This document shows, piece by piece, positions 17,462-25,121 of a DNA stretch of 64,000 bases (the stretch's first letter is position 1; every line of letters begins with the position of its first letter). The position numbers were made by a program, and so were the translations under genes. Source of the stretch: Christiangramia sp. OXR-203 (GTDB lineage Bacteria > Bacteroidota > Bacteroidia > Flavobacteriales > Flavobacteriaceae); NCBI RefSeq assembly GCF_034372165.1, contig NZ_CP139698.1, positions 2,480,001 to 2,544,000 on the forward strand. The letters are read 5' to 3'. The notes under the pieces are model-generated. The model had not been told where the DNA came from. It made no database searches and saw only the letters and a list, made by a program, of their open reading frames with translations.

Positions 17462-19408
17462 ATGCAAAGAATACAATCCATCACCCTGCGTAATTTCAAG
17501 TTCTTTTATGGCTTAGAAACTGAGCAGAAACAAAATAAAATTGATCTCAATCAAAATAACCTATTACTATATGGGGAAAATGGTAGTGGGAAAAGCTCTA
17601 TTTATTGGGCTCTCTACACATTTCTGCAATCTTGTTTGAAAACAGATGTGCAAATAAAGAAATACTTTGATCCTACGGATTCGCAGAACTTAAGAAACCG
17701 TTTTTCAAGTGATACTGATGATTCTGCTATTATTCTAGAAATAGTTGATGAAAATGGAGCTAGAACAAAAGAAATTTCTAATAGAAAGTTAGAAACTAAT
17801 AAAACTACAGATACTACTGTGGATAAAATAATTGCAGGAAGTGATTTCATCAATTATAAATTCCTGTCAAAACTTTATGATTTTAGAAATAGTGAAGAGA
17901 TAGATTTATTTGATTGGCTGGAAAGGGAAGTTTTAATGTTTGTTGATTTTGAAGAATCATATACAGATAATCAAGGAAACTTATCGACTAGCACATTAGC
18001 AAGTGACTGGTGGAGTTTTATTTGCGAAGCACCAAATTCATTAACTCCTAACAAAAAAAACAAGAACACGGCAAAGCGTGATTCACCAGAATATCTTGCG
18101 TTAGTCAATACTACATTGCCTAAATTTATTGAGCTATTAAAGACCTTTTTGACAAAGATAACTATAAAGACTAATCAATATTTGAAAGAAGATTTTGATG
18201 AATCTTTTAAGGTTGATTTTGGTATTTCTTCCATAAAATCTAATTATAACAATTGGATAGGTAAGGGCAATATATCTAGGCCAATTATTCCTTTAAAAGT
18301 AACTTTCGATCACGATAGCTTAGAATCATATAAAAAAGAAATAGGAAAACCACATACCTTTTTAAATGAAGCGAGATTAACTGCTATCGCATTAGCTATA
18401 AGGTTGGCAATGTTAGAAGAGAGGTTGTACGACGAAAATTCAGCCAGTTTATTAGTTTTGGATGACCTCTTGTTAAGTTTAGATATGAGTCATCGGGATA
18501 AAGTTTTAGATATTATACTAAAAAAAGTCGATGAATATCAAATATTCATTCTGACGCACGATCGCGCATTTTATAGCTTGTGTAAGCGAAGAATAGAAAA
18601 TAATGCCAGAATTGATGACACATTTAAATGGGATTTTAAAGAAATGTATCAAGATACAACAGATAAAGGTATTCCTTGTCCGTTTATCCCCGAGAAAAAA
18701 AGCTATATAGACCTAGCAAAAAAATATTTAAAAGAGTTTGATTACCCTGCTTCAGCTAATTATATAAGAAAGGAAAGTGAAAGAGTTCTGAAATATATTT
18801 TACCAGAGAGTAGGACGGTTAAAATAAAAGAAAGTGATGATGATGAAGGGAGTGTCACTTTAAACTTAGATGGATTAATAAATAATTTCACAAAATACTT
18901 TAGGGATTTGGGTGGTGATTTGAGTCCGTTTCAAAAATTTAAAGAGCATAAGGATCTATTAATGAACCCATTATCTCACGATAATATAAGTTCACCAATT
19001 TATAAACAAGAAATTTTAAGTGCTATTAAAATTATAGAGAGTCTCAACAGCTTAGAATTAAAACTGTACGAGTCTGATTTAGTTAATACGAATACTTTTA
19101 TTTTAAGCGAAATTGATTCTGAAGGTAAAAATTGGGCATATACATTTTACCTAAAAGACAATTTACGATTAATCAAAGATTTGAACGGAACCTGGTTAAT
19201 TAATAACCCACATTGCCAATTTATATCAAGGCAAAACACTACAGACGCTTTGCCTTTAGAAACATTTCCATCGCCTCATAATGCCAAATTAAATGCTGGA
19301 TATACAACGATAAGACACGTACTAGGAATTAGAATTGGAGAAGCAGATAATAAAAAGAATATTATAGATATAATTACTAAAGATGGCGAGCCTTTAACTA
19401 CTAATTAG
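17462..19408 (+). CDS. SMC/RecF-like AAA (ABC-type) ATPase
   Basis: 648 aa. N-terminal ITLRNFKFF followed by Walker A GENGSGKSS (38-46). A ~250-residue insertion without obvious long coiled coil separates it from the signature FLNEARLT (300-307), Walker B LLVLDDLL (330-337), D-loop SLDMSHR and H-loop H366 (ILTHDRAFY). The C-terminal ~270 residues are helical, with a MNPLSHDN segment of unknown role. This is the compact overcoming-lysogeny/RloC/PtuA-like type of ATPase common in phage defence, which senses or organises DNA and gates an effector. No nuclease motif is evident in the protein itself, so the partner effector may be the next gene (inference). Spacing is 3 bases upstream and 0 downstream. 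Confidence 0.82.
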   Translation: MQRIQSITLRNFKFFYGLETEQKQNKIDLNQNNLLLYGENGSGKSSIYWALYTFLQSCLKTDVQIKKYFDPTDSQNLRNRFSSDTDDSAIILEIVDENGARTKEISNRKLETNKTTDTTVDKIIAGSDFINYKFLSKLYDFRNSEEIDLFDWLEREVLMFVDFEESYTDNQGNLSTSTLASDWWSFICEAPNSLTPNKKNKNTAKRDSPEYLALVNTTLPKFIELLKTFLTKITIKTNQYLKEDFDESFKVDFGISSIKSNYNNWIGKGNISRPIIPLKVTFDHDSLESYKKEIGKPHTFLNEARLTAIALAIRLAMLEERLYDENSASLLVLDDLLLSLDMSHRDKVLDIILKKVDEYQIFILTHDRAFYSLCKRRIENNARIDDTFKWDFKEMYQDTTDKGIPCPFIPEKKSYIDLAKKYLKEFDYPASANYIRKESERVLKYILPESRTVKIKESDDDEGSVTLNLDGLINNFTKYFRDLGGDLSPFQKFKEHKDLLMNPLSHDNISSPIYKQEILSAIKIIESLNSLELKLYESDLVNTNTFILSEIDSEGKNWAYTFYLKDNLRLIKDLNGTWLINNPHCQFISRQNTTDALPLETFPSPHNAKLNAGYTTIRHVLGIRIGEADNKKNIIDIITKDGEPLTTN

Positions 19409-21409
19409 ATGTTTATGAAAAAACATACCTCAAAAATAACAGCAAAAAGTATTGAACAAAGTGGTCTTTCAGAAGGGTATAAAGCAATCGCAGAGTATAT
19501 ATGGAATGGGTTTGATGAGGGTGCTTCTTATGTTAATATTAATTACGAAGGCAATGAAGTAGGTTATCTACAAGAACTCTCAATAGAGGATAATGGAACG
19601 GGCATAGACTTCTCTGATTTAGAAAACACCTTTGGAAAATTTCAAGATTCCCAAAAAGCCAAGACCTTTGCAAAAACAGGTTTTGTAAAAGGTAAAAAAG
19701 GTAAGGGACGCTTCGCTTTCACAACATTCGCACATACTGCAACCTGGGATACAGTTTTTGAAAAAGAGGGCAAACATTTGCAGTATCAAATTAAAATCAA
19801 TAAATCAAATAGTCAAGATTACGAAACTTCAGATGACCGCAAAATAGTATCGATCAAATGTGGTACAAGAGTAGTTATTAAGAACATATTTGACTTATAT
19901 GGTGATCAATTAGATAATGATGCATTTTATGAGTTTTTGGCTAGCGAGTTTGGATGGTTTCTTCTACTAAATAAAGATAAGGATTACCATATCAACTTAA
20001 ATGGGGAACGTTTGGACTATTCGATAGTTATTGATGACAAAGATATCACCGACACTACAATCATTGATGATAATTTCAAGATTAGCTTTGTAAGATGGTC
20101 TAAAAAAATTGGTGACAAATACTATTTCTATTTCTTGGACAAGGAAAGGGTAGAAAGATATCGATTGCATACTTCTTTTAACAACGGTGCAATAGATTTC
20201 CATCATTCTGTTTTCGTAGAATCAAAGTACTTTGACGATTTCAAGCCAACAAAGGAGGACAGTTCAACATTTGATAAGAATCAACAAGACGGTACCTTTA
20301 AAGCATTGGTTCAACATCTAAAAGAAGTTGTAGCTAAAAAGGAAAAGGATTTTATTAGACATAATAAGGCCGAAAAATTAATTGAGAGATATCGTCAAAA
20401 GAAAATATTTCCATCTTTTAAAAATAATGCATACGACCAAGTAAGAGAAAAGGATTTGGAGAATGTAGTTAAAGAATTATATTGTGCAGAGCCATCGATT
20501 TTTAAAAATTTGAAAACCACCCAAAGTAAGACACTTGTTGGGTTTTTAAATCTGCTTTTGGACAGTGAAGAACGAGATAAAATTTTAACTATTATTGATG
20601 GTATAGTAAACCTTTCAGATGAGGAGCGCAACGAGCTCGCGAAAGTCTTACAAAAAACAAAGTTTACATATATCTTAAATTTAATTCGTTTACTGGAAAG
20701 TCGACATACGGCTGTTGAAACGCTCAGGATTCTTATTTACGATCTAAATAAATTCACGAATGAAAGAGACCATATCCAAAAAGTAATTGAAAATAATTAT
20801 TGGCTATTTGGTGAAAAGTATCATTTAGTTTCAGCAGACCAGAATTTTGAAGCAACCCTTAGCAACTATCTAAAATTCTTAGAAGAGAACGACAACAAAA
20901 AACCAAAAATAGGTGACTTAAACCAAGACGAAAAATTAAGACGTCCCGACTTACTTATATGTCGTAAGTCAGATAAGCCTGATCATCGCACGGAAGATGG
21001 GCTTATAGAAGAAAATATTGTTGTTGAATTAAAGAGACCGAGTGTAGAAATTGGTAAAGTACAATATCGCCAAATAGAGGATTATATGAATTTCATAATT
21101 TCTGAAGACCAATTTAATAGCCAGCTAAGAGAATGGAAATTTATCATCGTAGGAACAACCGTTGATGATTACATAACTGGTCTATACAAAAGCCAAGAAG
21201 TCAAAGGCAAAAGATTTTTAGTACACGCTATTGATAGATGTGAGATTTATGCAATGACTTGGGATGATTTATTTAAACAGTATCGCAACAGGCATAAGAA
21301 CCTCGTTGACCAATTAGAGTTTAAAAATTCCATTAAAGAGGAACTGAAAGCAAAAGACATAAATTTTGACAAGGAACTTTCAAATAAATTGACTAAAAAA
21401 ATAGCTTGA
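19409..21409 (+). CDS. GHKL ATPase fused to PD-(D/E)XK (Shedu/DUF4263-like) nuclease
   Basis: 666 aa. Residues ~1-240 form a GHKL (HSP90/MutL/MORC-like) ATPase: N-box YKAIAEYIWNGFDEGA (E29, N33, D36), G1 EDNGTGI (60-66), glycine-rich lid GKKGKGRF (95-102). The middle ~290-450 is helical. Residues ~455-640 look like a Shedu/DUF4263-type nuclease: IENNYWLFGEKYHLV, then RRPDLLI (D514) and VVELKRP (E540, K542), the D-x(n)-E-x-K pattern. The product should therefore couple an ATP-driven dimer clamp to DNA cutting, like MutL in outline but with a different nuclease. It is the last gene of the operon, in 0-base contact with the ATPase gene. An alternative start at codon 3 (MKKHT) is possible. Confidence 0.8.
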   Translation: MFMKKHTSKITAKSIEQSGLSEGYKAIAEYIWNGFDEGASYVNINYEGNEVGYLQELSIEDNGTGIDFSDLENTFGKFQDSQKAKTFAKTGFVKGKKGKGRFAFTTFAHTATWDTVFEKEGKHLQYQIKINKSNSQDYETSDDRKIVSIKCGTRVVIKNIFDLYGDQLDNDAFYEFLASEFGWFLLLNKDKDYHINLNGERLDYSIVIDDKDITDTTIIDDNFKISFVRWSKKIGDKYYFYFLDKERVERYRLHTSFNNGAIDFHHSVFVESKYFDDFKPTKEDSSTFDKNQQDGTFKALVQHLKEVVAKKEKDFIRHNKAEKLIERYRQKKIFPSFKNNAYDQVREKDLENVVKELYCAEPSIFKNLKTTQSKTLVGFLNLLLDSEERDKILTIIDGIVNLSDEERNELAKVLQKTKFTYILNLIRLLESRHTAVETLRILIYDLNKFTNERDHIQKVIENNYWLFGEKYHLVSADQNFEATLSNYLKFLEENDNKKPKIGDLNQDEKLRRPDLLICRKSDKPDHRTEDGLIEENIVVELKRPSVEIGKVQYRQIEDYMNFIISEDQFNSQLREWKFIIVGTTVDDYITGLYKSQEVKGKRFLVHAIDRCEIYAMTWDDLFKQYRNRHKNLVDQLEFKNSIKEELKAKDINFDKELSNKLTKKIA

Positions 21410-21441
21410 TTCAATTAATCACCTCAAAATATACTAAAATT

Positions 21442-21470
21442 TGAGCCGAATAGCATTTCTATTCGGCTCA
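21442..21470 (+). terminator. Hairpin at the end of the cargo operon
   Basis: A perfect 12-bp stem: TGAGCCGAATAG at 21442-21453 and its complement at 21459-21470, with a 5-base loop, 32 bp after the last cargo stop. The T-tract is missing (TAACATC follows), so it may act as an mRNA-stabilising or Rho-assisted terminator. Confidence 0.65.
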
Positions 21471-22077
21471 TAACATCAAATTCGTATAGAAATTATAGCC
21501 CGTTCCACCCCATTCCTCTGCATTCCGCCAGAAAAGGGCTTCATTCCGATAAAAGCGGTTCACTACAACATCTTGAACCCAGTCGCAGAAAAAGCGACAG
21601 CGTTCGCCAAGCAAAACGATTACAACAACCTTTTTCTACACAAAGATTTAAAATTTAGACCGAGACAAACTGCATAACCGGTCGCACTCTCCCTTTTATA
21701 AGTCCTTACTCGCTCACAATTTTAGTGTCGGTTATCGAAAAGGTAACGGCGATGGCGCTATGGAAAGTAAGTGAATGAAATTGAAATGGCACACTAATCT
21801 GTATCATTTTGCTACAAATTAAATAGATAATTACTAGGATACGTAGCATTCCATATCAAATGAAAAGGAAAACGCTCAGGATATAATAAGTAAGTGTTTT
21901 AAAAAAGAAAAAAAGACCAAATTATATCAATCTAAACCATTAAAAATTATTATGGAAATAAGTATTAATTCTATGTTTATCAGTCAATTAAAATGTTTTA
22001 ACTTCAAATATGTTGGTAATAATTGGGGAGCTAATTAGTTATTAAAAACACTTTTCAATGCAGGCTAAAAAGTATGA

Positions 22078-22180
22078 AAATCCCGAAATGTAATGAAGGG
22101 ATGGAATAGCAAGAGGGTAACGGGCTAGCGCCACGATACATCATTCCATCCGCTCAAAACACCAGTTAAAACGGGACTTT
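22078..22180. other. Possible origin of transfer (oriT)
   Basis: Just upstream of a BfmA/BtgA-type mobilization gene. GGATGGAAT (22099-22107) and ATTCCATCC (22143-22151) form a 9-bp inverted repeat around a G/C-richer core with GGGTAACGGGCTAGCG. Outer segments AAATCCCG and CGGGACTTT also face each other. Position and symmetry suit a relaxase recognition site, but no nick-site consensus was verified. Confidence 0.3.
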
Positions 22181-22276
22181 TCAAAAATTGATCATTTATT
22201 TTTTTTAAGTTTCATCAGGTTTTTTCAGAAAAAATATGATCAGCCCAACAAAAACAATTAAAAATTTCAGAAAAAA

Positions 22277-22681
22277 ATGGACGAGGGATATGAAAATGAA
22301 ACATTTGAGAAGCTGGGAATTAAAACTTCTGTAGCCAAAAGATTTAGAAAGTTTTGTAAAAAAATGAGTAAATCACAATCGATGACTTTACTCTTGATGA
22401 TCGACTTTTTTGAGGAAAATGCAATCTCCCCGGCAGAGTCCATGGGACCACGAATGGAAACCCTGGAGAAAAGAATATCACTACTTATCAAAAAACGTAT
22501 GAATGGAATGATCGCCATCATGAAGGATATTGAAAAATCTCAAACTAAACCAACAGCCGCAATGTTATATGCTCTTTTTGAGCATGTTGAACCACCTAAA
22601 AAGAAATCACTGATTTTAGAGAAAACAAAGTTTGAAGAAAAGGAAGAAGTGAAATTTAAAGAAAAAATTGAAAATGATTAA
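22277..22681 (+). CDS. BfmA/BtgA family mobilization protein
   Basis: 134 aa. The segment KTSVAKRFRKFCKKMSKSQS resembles a ribbon-helix-helix/basic DNA-binding start. It is followed by MTLLLMIDFFEENAISPAES and a basic, helical part with a KPTAAMLYALFEHV motif. This matches my memory of BfmA/BtgA proteins of Bacteroidetes mobilizable elements, which help a relaxase act at oriT. No relaxase gene accompanies it in the island, so transfer, if it still occurs, would need one supplied in trans. The start at 22277 is the first in-frame Met and lies ~100 bp from the candidate oriT. The C-terminus is charged and low in complexity. Confidence 0.75.
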   Translation: MDEGYENETFEKLGIKTSVAKRFRKFCKKMSKSQSMTLLLMIDFFEENAISPAESMGPRMETLEKRISLLIKKRMNGMIAIMKDIEKSQTKPTAAMLYALFEHVEPPKKKSLILEKTKFEEKEEVKFKEKIEND

Positions 22682-22693
22682 ACCTGGCAACTC

Positions 22694-23364
22694 ATGGAAA
22701 ACGTAAATTATATTACTCACCTAAATACGGTGTTTGATCTTTTTAATAATGATGACAGGATTAAGCAGGGCCATATTACTCTTTATCTGGCATTCTTTCA
22801 AAAATGGAACCGTAAGTTCTTTAAAAAATTATTACAGTGAACAGGCAGTTTATTATGGAAAATGCAAAAATAAAATCTAAAACTACCTATCATAACTATT
22901 TAAAAGATCTGAATTCCTGGGGTTATTTGCAATACTTTCCCTCCTATCATCCGGCCAGAGGATCAAAGATCAAGATGACCATTTATGGAACTAGTAGTGG
23001 TACAAGTAAGGTTCAAAATTTGGCCAGGAGCGATCCAAAACCTAGCCAGAATATGGTATCTTCTTATAAACAGAAAACATTAAAAAACTTAAATAAAATG
23101 GCCAGACCTTTTAATGAAGAAGAAGTTTTACTTTTTTTTAAAACAAATAATTGGGAGGCTATTGAAGGAAAAAAATTCTATGCTTATTATCAAGCAAGAG
23201 ACTGGAAATTAAGCAGAGGATTTAAAATAAAAGACTGGAAGCTGGCCGCCAGTAATTATGTTGAGAAAGGCTTTAAAATAAAGGAAGAATATACCAGTCC
23301 AATTTCTGACTATCTAAATAATCTGCGTAATAACAAAGATGAAGATTATAGCGTACCTCTTTAA
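22694..23364 (+). pseudogene. HTH-type element gene split by a -1 frameshift in an A run
   Basis: ATG 22694 opens a 48-codon frame beginning MENVNYITHLNTVFDLF and ending at TGA 22838-22840. The remainder is encoded one frame back from GTG 22837 to 23364 (175 aa). Joined at the AAAAAA run (22823-22828), the product would be about 220 aa. It would have an N-terminal winged-helix-like region (KIKSKTTYHNYLKDLNSWGY) and a C-terminal FFKTNNWEAIEGKKFYAYYQ...W segment. From memory, that layout occurs intact in proteins next to bfmA-type genes of Bacteroidetes elements. Restoring one A (A7) repairs the frame. The halves also share a GTGA stop/start overlap, so coupled expression of two polypeptides remains possible. 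Confidence 0.65.
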
Positions 23365-23368
23365 AATC

Positions 23369-24580
23369 TTACTTAAATTTTGATCTTAATATGGCCATAT
23401 CCTTGCTCACTTTCATATCTAAGATTTTGGCATAATGCTGCGTAGTTTTAAGGTTAGTATGACCAAGCATTTTACTTACTGATTCAATTGGCACCCCGTT
23501 GGTTAAAGTTACTGTTGTTGCGAAAGTATGTCGTGCTAAATGAAACGTGAGATTCTTTGTGATGCCTGCCAATGTTGCAATCTCTTTAATGTAGGCATTC
23601 ATTTTTTGATTACTTAATACAGGTAAGACCAAATCTTTTTCTTTCAACAGCTCGTTGTCTTTATACTTCTCGATAATAACCTTAGCAATTGGTAAAATTG
23701 GAATATTACTTCTAGTATCTGTTTTAGATCGTTTTGTTTTAACCCATTCCTCACCGTCTGCACCAACGCTAATATCACCTCTATTCAGTTTTTTGACATC
23801 AGCATACGCCAGACCCGTAAAACAGCAAAAAATAAAAATATCGCGCACTTGATCAAGACGTTCCATTTTCAATTCGAGAGTTATAATTTTTTGGATTTCT
23901 TCTTCGGTCAAAAACTCTCGCTCAACGATTTTCAATTTTCCTTTCCAGTGCAGAAATGGATCTTTATCAATCCAATTATTAGCATGAGCAATACGGATGA
24001 TCTTTTTAAAATTAGTAATATACTTTATGGCAGAGTTGTGCGCGCACTTGCGAGTCGTTTTAAGATAGTATTCAAAGCCTGTGATGAACTTATGATCTAC
24101 ATCCTGTACAGGAATATCATTTTTCTTATATTTCTTCTTTATAAAGCCTGCTACGTGTTTTTTGCAAGTGCGATAGCGCTCAGCGGTTCCTGCGGCAAAG
24201 TCTTTCCCAATAAGACTATCAACTTCGTCGTTATGCTCCTGGAAGATTTCTAAAAGCATCTTTTTTGTTTTGTCCTTACCTAAATATGCCTCGCGAAGTT
24301 GAATAGCGGAGTAGGCTATTCCATCTCTTTGAAATTTTTGTTCTATGGTGTAGATTTTGTTTTTAATCAATTCAATTTCCCTATTTATTTCCTGATTCTC
24401 TGGTAAGTTACCCAATGCTTTTTGTGATCTACTATTCCATAAATCAATATGTACTTTTCGATTAATACTGCACTCAGCCCGCTTACCCTCTAAGGTTATG
24501 CGGAGATAAATATTAGTAAGACCCTGAAGATTGGCCTTACTTTTTTTGACATAAAATAATATTGAGAGTTGAACTGACAC
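23369..24580 (-). CDS. Tyrosine recombinase / site-specific integrase
   Basis: 403 aa. The N-terminal arm-binding/SAM-like domain of Bacteroidetes integrases (YVKKSKANLQGLTNIYLRIT) is followed by a core-binding domain (~115-210) and a catalytic domain. Catalytic residues: HLARHTFAT (H and R), GHTNLKTTQHYAKI with the final nucleophile Y383. The first Arg position is FTGLAYAD, the variant usual for Bacteroidetes conjugative-element recombinases. The start is GTG at 24580; the only upstream codons before a stop give no ATG. It lies at the tRNA end of the island and should catalyse integration into and excision from tRNA-Ser. Its start codon lies inside one of the repeated putative arm sites, which suggests autorepression. 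No excisionase gene was recognised. Confidence 0.93.
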   Translation of the reverse strand: MSVQLSILFYVKKSKANLQGLTNIYLRITLEGKRAECSINRKVHIDLWNSRSQKALGNLPENQEINREIELIKNKIYTIEQKFQRDGIAYSAIQLREAYLGKDKTKKMLLEIFQEHNDEVDSLIGKDFAAGTAERYRTCKKHVAGFIKKKYKKNDIPVQDVDHKFITGFEYYLKTTRKCAHNSAIKYITNFKKIIRIAHANNWIDKDPFLHWKGKLKIVEREFLTEEEIQKIITLELKMERLDQVRDIFIFCCFTGLAYADVKKLNRGDISVGADGEEWVKTKRSKTDTRSNIPILPIAKVIIEKYKDNELLKEKDLVLPVLSNQKMNAYIKEIATLAGITKNLTFHLARHTFATTVTLTNGVPIESVSKMLGHTNLKTTQHYAKILDMKVSKDMAILRSKFK

Positions 24581-24682
24581 CGAATGAATTTAAAATTTAC
24601 TTCAATGTAGTAAAAAATAATTAAATCAATATCATTTTTAATAACTGAATATCAAACGTTTAACCTCTATTCGGTGTCAGTT
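24572..24682. repeat. 14-bp inverted repeat around the integrase promoter
   Basis: AACTGACACCGAAT (24572-24585) and its exact complement ATTCGGTGTCAGTT (24669-24682), separated by 83 A/T-rich bases. The left copy overlaps the integrase GTG start. Both contain the TGACACCGAAT core of the 26-bp end repeats, making four copies in all at the element ends. Confidence 0.8.
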
Positions 24683-24698
24683 GTATATAGTTTTTAAG

Positions 24699-24724
24699 TG
24701 ACACCGAATTAGCCCCTTTTTAAC
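24699..24724 (+). repeat. 26-bp end repeat, right copy
   Basis: Identical over 26 bases and in the same orientation as 8886-8911. It lies 94 bp inside the right attachment core, compared with 60 bp for the left copy. Confidence 0.8.
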
Positions 24725-24761
24725 TGATATTATTTGATATGAAAGGAAATCATATAAAATG

Positions 24762-24796
24762 AAAAACCCTCTAAATCAAGTATTTAGAGGGTTTTT
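24762..24796 (-). terminator. Island-supplied terminator for tRNA-Ser
   Basis: Perfect 15-bp stem: arms 24762-24776 and 24782-24796, loop of 5 bases. On the minus strand the stem ends in TTTTT followed by CATTTT, directly downstream of the tRNA gene 3' end. It occupies the place that the hairpin at 8778-8810 would have had before integration. Confidence 0.85.
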
Positions 24797-24818
24797 GTTG
24801 CCTTTTGTAGGACTTTTC

Positions 24819-24831
24819 GCGGAGAAAGAGG
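24819..24831. repeat. Right attachment site core (attR) in the tRNA 3' end
   Basis: GCGGAGAAAGAGG, identical to 8813-8825. It covers the last 12 bases of tRNA-Ser plus one flanking base, so the tRNA stays intact after integration. Confidence 0.8.
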
Positions 24832-24904
24832 GATTCGAACCCCCGGAGGTGTGACCCTCAACAGTTTTCAAGACTGCCGCATTCGACCACTCTGCCATTT
24901 CTCC
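24820..24904 (-). tRNA. tRNA-Ser (anticodon UGA)
   Basis: 85-nt class II tRNA on the minus strand. Acceptor arms GGAGAAA (5' end at 24904) and TTTCTCC pair over 7 bp, with discriminator G. The anticodon loop CTTGAAA places TGA at 24868-24870. A long variable arm (GTTGAGGGTCACACCTC) marks it as Ser, and the T-arm has GGTTCGAATCC. CCA is not encoded. It is the integration target of the island on its 3' side. Confidence 0.95.
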
Positions 24905-25121
24905 TGAGTGTCTCACCAGCTATTTGCTGATTGCGGGTGCAAATATAACAAGCTTTTTTAATTTTCAACAACTAATTTCCAAACTTTTTCCTCTTTTTTC
25001 GTAGCTGCTTCTGTATCAGTTAATTTCGTATCCAGAATTTACTTTGAAAAATTTAGTATAAGTTTTAGCTTCTATTAATATTTGCTTTTCTTTCAATCTC
25101 AAAAGAAATTATATCAAAATA

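Larger units (their letters stand above)
21410..22276. other. Gene-free region between cargo operon and mobilization gene
   Basis: 867 bases. Holds the operon's terminator-like hairpin (21442-21470), the second copy of a 13-mer also found before the operon (21476-21488), and several scattered short inverted repeats such as ATAACCG (21674-21680) with CGGTTAT (21729-21735). A repeat-rich stretch near 22078-22180 is listed as a possible transfer origin. Only tiny unsupported frames occur. Confidence 0.55.
8813..24831. mobile_element. Integrated genomic island carrying a putative defence operon
   Basis: About 16.0 kb bounded by the 13-bp direct repeat GCGGAGAAAGAGG at 8813-8825 and 24819-24831. 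The right copy is the 3' end of an intact tRNA-Ser gene. A tyrosine integrase lies at the right end, and a 26-bp direct repeat lies just inside each end. The contents are visibly more A+T-rich than the flanks. They are a six-gene putative defence operon, a mobilization-type gene, a frameshifted HTH-type gene and the integrase. No conjugation machinery and no relaxase are present, so it is an integrative element or a mobilizable remnant, not a self-transmissible ICE. Confidence 0.85.

Noticed and set aside
21481-21800. Possible integron-type or noncoding RNA structure in the G/C-richer stretch after the operon
   Set aside because: Only short scattered inverted repeats (for example ATAACCG and CGGTTAT); no consistent fold or attC-like symmetry.
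21952-22038. 28-codon open frame in the gene-free part of the island (MEISINSMF...)
   Set aside because: Very short, no ribosome-binding signal or recognisable motif, and lies in A/T-rich DNA where such frames are common.
9183-24580. CRISPR array or retron/reverse transcriptase in the island
   Set aside because: No regularly spaced repeats and no reverse-transcriptase motif were seen on either strand.
8886-24724. Island limits at the 26-bp repeats instead of the tRNA core
   Set aside because: The 13-bp tRNA 3' copy outside the repeats explains the ends better, and the repeat core occurs four times, as arm sites do.
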